Assembly (NCBI GenBank): GCA_014730235.1
Contig: WJIO01000069.1
Span: 1 to 12,722 of the forward strand
From: Candidatus Poribacteria bacterium
GTDB lineage: Bacteria; Poribacteria; DTPJ01; WJIO01
DNA length: 12,722 nt
Reading direction: 5' to 3'
The notes under the pieces were generated by a model. It saw only the letters and a list, made by a program, of their open reading frames with translations. It was not told where the DNA came from and ran no database searches. A program made the position numbers and the translations under genes. Below are positions 1-6,397 of this stretch, one piece after another. Each line of letters opens with the position of its first letter. Within the stretch, counting starts at the first letter, position 1.

Positions 1-855
1 ACCGAAGAGGGTTTTATCACTAATGCAGCTTCTACCATAACGGATAGGGGCGGAATTAACATTGATGATGATGTCTTACTGACGATAAAATTCAAAGCCA
101 AAGAGCTTGGTTCATCCATGATTACCCTTCAGGAAGTTAAGCTGTCAGACTCAAAAAGCAAATTCCTTACAACCGTTGTCAACAGTGCATTTATAAACAT
201 ATCGCCGCCCTGGGATGTGGTGCTGGACGCGGTTATTGACATTCGCGATATGGTAGCCGTAAGTCAAAACCTCAATAATAACCAAATTCTGGAACTTCTC
301 ACCGGTCCGGAAACTGAATTATCAGCAAATGACATTAATAATCCCGACGTAGACCGCAACGGGGCAATAAACCTGGAAGACCTGATGCTTGTCAGCGATC
401 ATCTTGGGGAAGCCTACTCAGATGTCATGCAGGAACAAAATTCCCTTATTCAACTTCGTATGGTTTATGATCGCCTCAACACCAAATTACACAATTCTTC
501 CGATATCCAGAGATTAAAGACGCACCTGCGCAAGCTTATGGGTATGAAAGTCAATCCATCAGCATATCGCCTGATGGCCAACTACCCCAATCCCTTTAAC
601 CCGGATACATGGATACCTTACCAGTTGGCCCAGGATACAGAGGTAATCATCAGCATCCACGACATATCAGGTCGTCTTGTAAGAAGGTTTGATATAGGAT
701 ATTCCTATGCGGGAGAATATATAACAAAGGAAAGGGCCTTATACTGGGACGGATGCAATCAAGCTGGCGAGGAAGTGTCCAGCGGTGTGTATTTTTATAC
801 CATCAAAACCAGCGACAAATATAAAGAAACCCAAAAAATGGTAATAACAAGGTAA
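1..855 (+). CDS. Secreted cohesin/dockerin-like protein with C-terminal FlgD/T9SS-like domain, 3' part
   Basis: The reading frame is open from base 1, so the start lies outside the window; 284 residues are visible. Residues ~1-65 resemble the end of a cohesin module: an LLTIKFKAK strand, then LxEVKLSDS and TVVNSAFINI. Residues ~70-137 look like a dockerin-type pair of EF-hand repeats. The first is degenerate (VVLDAVIDIRDMVAVSQNL) and the second has an intact calcium loop (DVDRNGAINLED). After a helical linker, residues ~187-284 form a C-terminal beta domain with the NYPNPFNPDTWIPYQL opening, SGRLVRRFD, YWDG and SSGVYFYTIK. Domains of this kind serve as sorting or attachment domains in several phyla and end many extracellular Poribacteria proteins. 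The protein is therefore probably exported and surface-bound. The enzymatic or binding part, if any, is upstream and unseen. Family assignment is by motif; the specific role is unknown. Confidence 0.8.
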   Translation, partial: TEEGFITNAASTITDRGGINIDDDVLLTIKFKAKELGSSMITLQEVKLSDSKSKFLTTVVNSAFINISPPWDVVLDAVIDIRDMVAVSQNLNNNQILELLTGPETELSANDINNPDVDRNGAINLEDLMLVSDHLGEAYSDVMQEQNSLIQLRMVYDRLNTKLHNSSDIQRLKTHLRKLMGMKVNPSAYRLMANYPNPFNPDTWIPYQLAQDTEVIISIHDISGRLVRRFDIGYSYAGEYITKERALYWDGCNQAGEEVSSGVYFYTIKTSDKYKETQKMVITR

Positions 856-872
856 AAAGTTGAAAATTCTTA

Positions 873-901
873 TTGACGTTGTATTTTTTGCTTGATAATA
901 T
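873..901 (+). promoter_or_regulatory. Candidate sigma-70 promoter for the LamG gene pair
   Basis: TTGACG (873-878) and TAATAT (896-901) are separated by 17 bases in AT-rich DNA, 18 bases after the upstream stop codon. The predicted transcript would start near 908 and give a leader of about 34 nt before the ATG at 942. The same -35/spacer/-10 pattern occurs upstream of the mannosidase gene. Confidence 0.4.
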
Positions 902-941
902 TATTTAAGTCAATATTATTAATGCGAACAGGAGGTTAAAC

Positions 942-1682
942 ATGAAAAGAATACGCAAAAATTACCTTTCGTGTATTTTGTCTCTTAGTCTGTATATTAT
1001 TATTTCCACAGGGGCTTTCAGCGACGTTACGTCAGATTTAGTAGCCCATTGGCCTATGGAAGGTGACGCAACAGATATTGTAGGCGGTTGGGATGGTGAA
1101 GTAGGCAGTGGAGGCCCTGAATGGGTAGAAGGACGGTTAGATCAAGGGGTTGCATTGGATGGCTCAAGTCATATAACTGTTCCGGGCTTTGAATTGACTA
1201 CTGATACTATAACTTTTGTAGCATGGATCAAAGGATGGAAAGCTGCTGATTGGGCGGGAATAGTCGGTTCTCGAACTCCCCTTGCTACCGAGATGATCTT
1301 TGGTGATAACGACACATTACACTACGTCTGGAACAATAACACCATGTGGGAGTGGGCTAATGGTCCGGTTATACCTCAGGATGAATGGGCTATGGCCGCC
1401 TTGACTATTGGCCCTGATGCAGGAACAGCCTATATATATACCGATGATGACGGTTTACAATCAGCAGCCCAGGAAGCTGAACATATCGAGCAAACCGTAG
1501 GTGAATTAAACATAGGATGGGTTGATTGCTGCGGTGGAACAAGATACTTTAATGGTATTATAGATGAAGTTATGATCTATAACCGGGAATTAACCGAGGA
1601 AGACATACTGCAACTAGCAACAAAAGGCCTATCTGTCGAACCTGCCGGCAAGTTGGCCATAACCTGGGGAGGATTGAAATAA
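942..1682 (+). CDS. Secreted LamG (concanavalin A-like) domain protein, copy 1
   Basis: A 246-residue protein preceded by GGAGG at 931-935. It has an N-terminal signal peptide (hydrophobic to about residue 27, ending ...STGAFS). One LamG/laminin-G-like jelly-roll domain fills the rest: it starts at DLVAHWPMEG, continues through the TITFVAWIKGW strand, and ends with FNGIIDEVMIYNRELTEEDI, the usual last strand and helix of this fold. Such domains bind carbohydrate or protein ligands; no catalytic module is attached. A conserved CCG (vicinal cysteines) follows the LNIGWV strand. The C-terminal tail EPAGKLAITWGGLK resembles a tail seen on many Poribacteria LamG proteins. The next gene is a close paralogue 67 bp downstream, probably on the same transcript. 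The ligand is not predictable from sequence. Confidence 0.85.
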   Translation: MKRIRKNYLSCILSLSLYIIISTGAFSDVTSDLVAHWPMEGDATDIVGGWDGEVGSGGPEWVEGRLDQGVALDGSSHITVPGFELTTDTITFVAWIKGWKAADWAGIVGSRTPLATEMIFGDNDTLHYVWNNNTMWEWANGPVIPQDEWAMAALTIGPDAGTAYIYTDDDGLQSAAQEAEHIEQTVGELNIGWVDCCGGTRYFNGIIDEVMIYNRELTEEDILQLATKGLSVEPAGKLAITWGGLK

Positions 1683-1749
1683 ATAGTTATCAATAAGTTT
1701 TCATCAATAAACTCAAAGAAATAAAAAACTACTTCAGGAGATAACATTA

Positions 1750-2484
1750 ATGAAAAAAATAATATTTTTTATTCCAGCAATCTGCTTATTTGTTTTTATT
1801 TCCAGCTTATACGCTGCAGATATTACCTCCGATTTGGTATCATATTGGGCGTTGGACGGTAATGCTACAGACAGCGTTGGAGCATATGACGGTGAACCAG
1901 TGGGAGATCCTGGCTGGCTAGCTGGTCGTATGGGACAGGCTGTTGAACTGGATGGCAGCAGTCAACATATACATATTCCCGGATTTGAGTTAGTTACTGA
2001 TACTATAACCTTTGCAGCCTGGATAAATGGTTGGAAAGCCGTTGATTGGGCAGGTATTGTAGGCTCACGAAATCCACTTGCTACCGAGATGATCTTTGGT
2101 GATAACGACACACTACACTATGTTTGGAATGATAATACCATGTGGGATTGGGCTACCGGACCTGTCATACCTCAAAACGAATGGGCAATGGTAGCTTTAA
2201 CAATCGGCCCCGATAAGGCAACCGGCTATGTCTACACCGACGCCGAAGGTTTGGTATCCAGCGCAAACGAAGTTCCACATATTGAGCAAACTGTCGGTGA
2301 ATTAAACATCGGTTGGGTTGCATGCTGCGGTGATACAAGATATTTTATGGGTGTCATAGACGAAGTTGCTATTTACAATCGAGAATTAACCGAAGATGAC
2401 ATACTCATGCTGGCCACAGGAGGATTAACCACTGCGGTTGAACCTGCTGACAAATTAGCCACAACCTGGGGATCCATCAAATAG
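1750..2484 (+). CDS. Secreted LamG domain protein, copy 2 (paralogue of copy 1)
   Basis: A 244-residue protein with a signal peptide of about 22 residues (ends SSLYA) and an upstream TCAGGAG at 1734-1740. It aligns almost without gaps to the preceding gene. Long blocks are identical or nearly so: FELVTDTITFAAWI, PLATEMIFGDNDTLHYVWN, HIEQTVGELNIGWV, and the CCG site. The ends differ most. It again finishes with a short linker and the tail EPADKLATTWGSIK. Its position directly downstream, with a strong terminator just after, suggests a two-gene transcript arising from tandem duplication. Expected to be exported and to bind a glycan or surface ligand through the LamG fold; the target is unknown. 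Confidence 0.85.
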   Translation: MKKIIFFIPAICLFVFISSLYAADITSDLVSYWALDGNATDSVGAYDGEPVGDPGWLAGRMGQAVELDGSSQHIHIPGFELVTDTITFAAWINGWKAVDWAGIVGSRNPLATEMIFGDNDTLHYVWNDNTMWDWATGPVIPQNEWAMVALTIGPDKATGYVYTDAEGLVSSANEVPHIEQTVGELNIGWVACCGDTRYFMGVIDEVAIYNRELTEDDILMLATGGLTTAVEPADKLATTWGSIK

Positions 2485-2503
2485 TAAAAGTCATATAAAA
2501 CTT

Positions 2504-2544
2504 CAAAAGCGAGAGGATGTATACATCCTCTCGCTTTTGTTTTT
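2504..2544 (+). terminator. Rho-independent terminator from a perfect 36-bp palindrome
   Basis: Bases 2504-2521 are exactly reverse-complementary to 2522-2539, with no unpaired central bases except those a hairpin turn must expose. A T-run (2540-2544) follows. This is a strong intrinsic terminator 20 bp after the stop of the second LamG gene, separating the LamG pair from the downstream lyase-like gene. The A-rich 5' arm makes it potentially active in both directions. Confidence 0.9.
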
Positions 2545-2570
2545 GGTAAAATCCGAATGGAGGAAAAGCT

Positions 2571-3677
2571 ATGGCCATCAAGCTCGGACAGCAGGAAACA
2601 GGTTCTATAACATATCAGGTAACGGAGGGTTCAGCGTCCAAATCCAACATATATTGCGAAGTGCCCTATGCTTCTTCTGATTCTCAATATTTCGTATTTT
2701 CCCGATCAAATCCCGATTATTCCCCCAACAGCACCGAATATGTGCGCTGTAAGATAGGAACATGGGAGATGGAAGTTGCAGGACGGGGCAGAGGTGGGGT
2801 TACTATGACCTACACCGGCTTGTTTTATTTCCTTCGACATACGGAAAGCGGCGGGGTAGAATTGGTGAAGGTTGATCTGGCTACCGGGCGTTCCAGCGTA
2901 ACCGGCAGTTTCAGCAAACCCCTGAAGGCCCGGAGTCTTGGCACTATATCTCCCGATGGTCGCTACTATGCCTATGGAGTTGTAACAGACGAAAAATACC
3001 GAGAATTTGGCATTGAATTGGTAGACCTGCACACCAACAAAAAGGAGATCATAGACCGGGATCCCTATATACTCAACCCCCATCCCCAGTTTGAGCCGTC
3101 GGAAGGTAAACAGCTTATGATCCAGCATAATCGCGGCGGCAAGATCGACGAAAACGGCAAGCTGATAAAGCTGGTAGGCGACGAAGGAGCAACGCTGTAC
3201 CTGCTGGATGTAGACAGCGGCAAGCGCACTGAGCTTCAGGTGGGTAAACCATACACAACACCGGCAACAGGTCACGAAGCCTGGATAGGCGATACAAAAA
3301 AGATGTTATTAACGGTGGCAGCATCCGGGGATTTTGCACCTGCAAAGGGGAATCTGCTGGGGGTTAAGGCCGGTTCACCAGCCCGGATCGTGTCTGGAGG
3401 GTACTGGTTTAACCATGTAGGAACTTCCGTATGCGGAAAATTTTTCGCATGTGACGATACAAGAACCGCAGACGTGGTTATTGGCTCTGTTAAAACCGGC
3501 AAAAACGCTCTGGTGTGCCATTCTGAGACGTCTTACGGACGTGCCCAAAATACCCATCCTCATCCATATCTTACACCTGATCTAAAGTGGGTTATATACA
3601 ATTCAGACAGAAGCGGAATCCCGCAGATACACGTCGCTACTGTGCCGGAAGATATGATAGGAAAATTAGTTCAGTAA
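2571..3677 (+). CDS. Oligogalacturonate lyase (PL22)-like beta-propeller protein
   Basis: A 368-residue protein with GGAGGA just upstream of the ATG and no signal peptide, so probably cytosolic. It has the blade pattern of a seven-bladed propeller, with repeats such as TISPDGRYYAYG, TLYLLDVDSGKRTEL, LTPDLKWVIYNSDRSG and IHVATVPED. In family PL22 the catalytic metal is held by one Gln and three His. A matching set is visible: H282 (NHVGTS), and Q326, H329 and H331 in QNTHPHP. H235 (TGHEAW) and R188 (HNRGG) sit where the family has further active-site residues. Known members cleave unsaturated digalacturonate in pectin breakdown. Length (about 370 versus about 390) fits. Poribacteria carry many divergent relatives, so the true substrate may be another uronate. 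The gene follows a terminator and appears to be a separate transcript, with no other pectin genes in view. Confidence 0.7.
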   Translation: MAIKLGQQETGSITYQVTEGSASKSNIYCEVPYASSDSQYFVFSRSNPDYSPNSTEYVRCKIGTWEMEVAGRGRGGVTMTYTGLFYFLRHTESGGVELVKVDLATGRSSVTGSFSKPLKARSLGTISPDGRYYAYGVVTDEKYREFGIELVDLHTNKKEIIDRDPYILNPHPQFEPSEGKQLMIQHNRGGKIDENGKLIKLVGDEGATLYLLDVDSGKRTELQVGKPYTTPATGHEAWIGDTKKMLLTVAASGDFAPAKGNLLGVKAGSPARIVSGGYWFNHVGTSVCGKFFACDDTRTADVVIGSVKTGKNALVCHSETSYGRAQNTHPHPYLTPDLKWVIYNSDRSGIPQIHVATVPEDMIGKLVQ

Positions 3678-3796
3678 CATAAGTCACAGTTTTCCCTTCA
3701 ATTAACCATTTTAAGCATATTAATGCCTGTAAATAAACCATTTGAGGGTTAAAGCCAGTAAATACAGCGGATTGGAATAAGTATTGCTAAGGCAAT

Positions 3797-3822
3797 AAAG
3801 GAGGGAAATGCTCGGTATATAG
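3797..3822 (+). promoter_or_regulatory. Leader with strong ribosome-binding site and 4-codon minicistron
   Basis: A near-perfect AAAGGAGGG (3797-3805) precedes an ATG at 3808 that opens only ATG CTC GGT ATA TAG. The true curlin start is 29 bp after this stop. It sits just after a small inverted repeat (ATTGC 3783-3787 / GCAAT 3792-3796). It may be a translational leader of the curlin gene or a chance site. Confidence 0.25.
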
Positions 3823-3850
3823 ATCCATTCTGCACGGAGGTAGTAAGCAA

Positions 3851-4321
3851 ATGAAACATTTGCTGATGGCAATGGTAGTATGTTTTGTTATAGCTCTAGC
3901 CGGAATTACCAGCGTAGAATCCCAGGAGTTCAATGTTGAACCAGTAATCATACAGGAGGGGATTGATAACCTGGTTCAGATCGAACAAATAGGCGCTGAT
4001 CTGGCCGAAACGGAAACCCAAAATTCAAACCAGATTGATATAAACCAGATAGGCAACGAAAATCAGATTTTTTTGACACAGCATTTTAACACTGATAGTA
4101 GTTTTCTGCTTAACCAGAACGGGAACAGCAACATGGCCGAGGTGTCTCAGGGAGAATTCACCAGCGAAGCATATATATTTCAGACCGGTGATGGCAATAT
4201 ACTCAACCTGAACCAAAATGGCAACAGCAATTTCGCCCTTATCAACCAGATGGGTAACGGTCATCACCTTTCGGTTACTCAGATAGGTTTTAATAATCTG
4301 GCAGCTATAGTTCAGCAATAA
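3851..4321 (+). CDS. Curlin-repeat amyloid subunit, CsgA/CsgB-sized
   Basis: A 156-residue protein with GGAGG at 3836-3840. The signal peptide is about residues 1-24 (ends TSVES). About six curlin-type repeats follow from residue 40 to the end, built on the pattern Q-x-G-x-x-N-x-A/I-x-x-x-Q: VQIEQIG, IDINQIGNENQI, LLNQNGNSNMAEVSQ, IFQTGDGNILNLNQNG, NSNFALINQMGNG and SVTQIGFNNLAAIVQQ. The last repeat closely resembles the final repeat of enterobacterial CsgA (recalled VTQVGFGN pattern). Size also matches CsgA and CsgB (about 150 aa). Such proteins are secreted unfolded through CsgG and polymerise as beta-solenoid fibres on the cell surface. It is convergent to the csg operon and must have its own promoter. 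Whether it is the major subunit or the nucleator cannot be decided from sequence. Confidence 0.88.
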   Translation: MKHLLMAMVVCFVIALAGITSVESQEFNVEPVIIQEGIDNLVQIEQIGADLAETETQNSNQIDINQIGNENQIFLTQHFNTDSSFLLNQNGNSNMAEVSQGEFTSEAYIFQTGDGNILNLNQNGNSNFALINQMGNGHHLSVTQIGFNNLAAIVQQ

Positions 4322-4326
4322 GGATT

Positions 4327-4414
4327 TTGAAAATTTTCTAGACATGTCATTCCTGCTTTCGCAGGAATGACAGCATGTAGAATTTTTATTTTTACCACAC
4401 TAAATTCGGAAGAA
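4327..4414. repeat. 5'-truncated copy of the 120-bp palindromic element
   Basis: Matches 10397-10486 with few substitutions and a 2-nt length difference: identical 28-bp core, then a diverged spacer and TTTACCACACTAAAxxCGGAAGAA. The left terminal repeat found in the other copy is missing here; the homology begins 5 bp after the curlin stop codon. It lies between two convergent genes. Confidence 0.75.
4345..4372. terminator. Hairpin between convergent curlin genes
   Basis: A 12-bp perfect stem (4345-4356 with 4361-4372) with a TTTC loop, the core of the repeat element. On the + strand a T-rich tract follows from 4382, so it can end the + strand curlin transcript. The stem is symmetric and could also act on the opposing csg operon transcript, though without a good U-tract on that side. 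Confidence 0.5.
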
Positions 4415-4459
4415 ACGTTTAATTACAGTAGAAAAATCTGCTAATTCCTGAAAAAAACT

Positions 4460-5170
4460 CTATGGGCTGACATAATATACTTCGTTGTTGCCCACGAAGG
4501 TTTCCTGGTATATCATCGCGCCTCTATCGCCATCATTCTGGTCAACGAAGATGTTATTGTATCCGCTGCCGTTGTTGATCTGGCATACAGCGCTCTGGTT
4601 GTCGTCGCCGGTTTGGTGGAATTCAGCGGTGTTGTAGTTGTTGCTGTATTGATACAGGCCTATGCTGTTGTCATCACCATTTTGCTCAACGGTCAATTCG
4701 TTATAACCGTTATCATACACAGTCGAAATTATTTGGGTAGCTGAAGAGCTTTCATCAATAACAGCCCTGTATGGATATTCCGGATCCTGTTTAGCCCCTA
4801 CCAGTATATTGCCATTTCCATCCTGATCAATGTAGGCGTCGTTATAAAAGTATGCCCATTGATTAAGGGTTATTGTATTGGAATATCCGGTCTGAACGGC
4901 CACAAAATCATTTAAAGCACCGCTGCCGCCCTGGTACGCAGGCATAAGAATACCCACACGTGCAATTGAGCTTCCAGAAACAGATGTATAAGCCCCACCA
5001 GAGCCGTTAATAAGGTTATCATCACCTATCTGTATGATCTGACAGCCTATATTTGTATTATGCGGTTCGCCAATCTGCTGAACATAGGCCATGTTATCGG
5101 CAGAAATCGAAGTAGAAAGGCAAATAAGCAAAGGGATCAGAATAGCAAAAAGTCTTTTATAATAAGTCAT
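4460..5170 (-). CDS. Curlin-repeat protein with two cysteines, last gene of csg operon
   Basis: A 236-residue protein with a signal peptide of 24 residues (ends TSISA). Imperfect curlin repeats follow: AYVQQIG, IIQIGDDNLI, VAVQTGYSNTITLNQ, AYIDQDGNGNILVG, LTVEQNGDDNSIGLYQY, AEFHQTGDDNQSAV and IFVDQND. It is a paralogue of the 253-aa curlin protein at 7549-8310: same repeat order, same interruption after DQDGNGN, same GLYQYSxNxNTAxFxQ block. It differs in having C43 and C196 where the paralogue has Ala and Tyr, and a non-repeat C-terminus ending NNEVYYVSP. The ATG at 5170 overlaps the TGA of the OmpA-like gene (ATGA), so translation is probably coupled to it. Likely a minor subunit, nucleator or cap; export by CsgG is inferred from family knowledge. 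Confidence 0.85.
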   Translation of the reverse strand: MTYYKRLFAILIPLLICLSTSISADNMAYVQQIGEPHNTNIGCQIIQIGDDNLINGSGGAYTSVSGSSIARVGILMPAYQGGSGALNDFVAVQTGYSNTITLNQWAYFYNDAYIDQDGNGNILVGAKQDPEYPYRAVIDESSSATQIISTVYDNGYNELTVEQNGDDNSIGLYQYSNNYNTAEFHQTGDDNQSAVCQINNGSGYNNIFVDQNDGDRGAMIYQETFVGNNEVYYVSP

Positions 5171-6378
5171 TTTTGTGCAGCCTGAAAATCATTGACAGCA
5201 ACGGGCACATTTTCGTCGGATTTATCCTCCAGCATTTCTTCATCGGACAAGGATATGTATACCTCTATGCGTCGGTTAATAGATCTGGCTTCCGGGGTTA
5301 TATTATCTACAAGGGGTTCGTAAAAGGACGCGCCAGTCACTGAAAGATACCGGGATTCGATACCTGTTCTGTATTGCAAAATCCTCAAAGCTGAGGCGGC
5401 GCGAGCCAGGGAAAGCTCCCAGTTGCTGGGGAATACATATTTATATTCCTCGGCGATCTGGTCCGAGTCGGCATGGCCTTTAATAGTGATTTTCATACCC
5501 GGTAGTATATTGCGTTTTAAAACACGACCAAGTTTCTCCAGTACTACAGAGCCCTGAGTCTTGGGATACATTTTACCGGATTCAAAAAGGATTCTTCCGT
5601 TTACTGTAAAATTAATCCTTTCATCATCCCAGTTTAACCAGATTTCGTTTCCCTCTATCTCGCTGGCAAAATTCTCTATCAAAGATGTATATATAGGTTT
5701 AAGACGTTTTACTTTTTCCCTGTTCAGGGTATCAATAGATTTATTTTCAAGGACTGAGACCTGCTTTTCAAGCTTTTTGGAATGTTCCATTAAAGATGCT
5801 ATCCGGGCGGATTTTTCCTTATCAGATTTGTTTAATTCCGCTATCTGTGCTTCCATATCCTTATTGAGCTTATTTAGCTGGTCTAAGTTTTCCTTTAACT
5901 TGCCGATCTCCTGATCTTTCTTGTCCACATCATTTTTCAGCTTTTCAATTATGACATTCCTCTGGTCAAAGGCCGGGGGTTTGTTGGGGTCTCGAACCTT
6001 CACAGGCAGGAAAGTCTGTAAATCCCTCTCCCAGTCTTTGAAGAATATATAACCCTCTCTTTCCACATCCTCACCTTTGGGTATAAAAAACACCACCAGG
6101 ACAGCGACAGCTTCACCCTCAGTTAGCTGGAAATTCACCGGTGAAATATGCATCCATGGGTCAAACTCGCAGTGAATTGAGTATTCTTCTTTGGTGGTGT
6201 TTACCACGACAATCTCTTTTGAAACTATTTTACCCGGTGACATATCCAGGGATAAGGATGTCAGTTTATCGGAAGTCTTTGGATCCATTACCTTCAATTC
6301 GCCGCTTGCGCTGGCAATTGAGGTTAAAATACATAACGCTAAAATCGTAATACCGAAAGTTTTTAGTATTTTTGACAT
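5167..6378 (-). CDS. OmpA-family peptidoglycan-binding protein with Ig-like domain and coiled coil, in csg operon
   Basis: The ATG at 6378 is chosen over a GTG 18 bases upstream (6396) because GAGGG lies about 7 nt before it and it opens directly on a signal peptide (residues 1-24, ends SIASA). The product is 403 aa. Residues ~28-130 are all-beta and Ig-like (SPGKIVSKEIVVVNTT, then FDPWMHISPVNFQLTEGE), like MSP/hydin or bacterial chaperone-type domains. Residues ~140-225 are a Lys/Glu/Leu-rich coiled coil. Residues ~250-376 are an OmpA/MotB C-terminal domain: GHADSD (D304), NWELSLARA (R326) and a final NRRIEVYIS; D and R are the diaminopimelate-binding pair in this family. An acidic tail ends the protein. 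It should lie in the periplasm, bound to peptidoglycan. It sits 19 bp after one curlin gene and overlaps the next by 4 bp. The predicted job, anchoring or chaperoning curli secretion, is inference. Confidence 0.87.
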   Translation of the reverse strand: MSKILKTFGITILALCILTSIASASGELKVMDPKTSDKLTSLSLDMSPGKIVSKEIVVVNTTKEEYSIHCEFDPWMHISPVNFQLTEGEAVAVLVVFFIPKGEDVEREGYIFFKDWERDLQTFLPVKVRDPNKPPAFDQRNVIIEKLKNDVDKKDQEIGKLKENLDQLNKLNKDMEAQIAELNKSDKEKSARIASLMEHSKKLEKQVSVLENKSIDTLNREKVKRLKPIYTSLIENFASEIEGNEIWLNWDDERINFTVNGRILFESGKMYPKTQGSVVLEKLGRVLKRNILPGMKITIKGHADSDQIAEEYKYVFPSNWELSLARAASALRILQYRTGIESRYLSVTGASFYEPLVDNITPEARSINRRIEVYISLSDEEMLEDKSDENVPVAVNDFQAAQK

Positions 6379-6397
6379 TTCAGCACCCTCTTTCACT

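Noticed and set aside
1-855. True type IX secretion signal
   Set aside because: The domain resembles T9SS and FlgD-like C-terminal domains, but no T9SS genes are in the window, so the secretion route is left open.
2706-3563. Several - strand open frames opposite the lyase-like gene
   Set aside because: The + strand protein has clear propeller repeats and a metal-site motif; the - strand products are Cys- and Arg-rich with no pattern.
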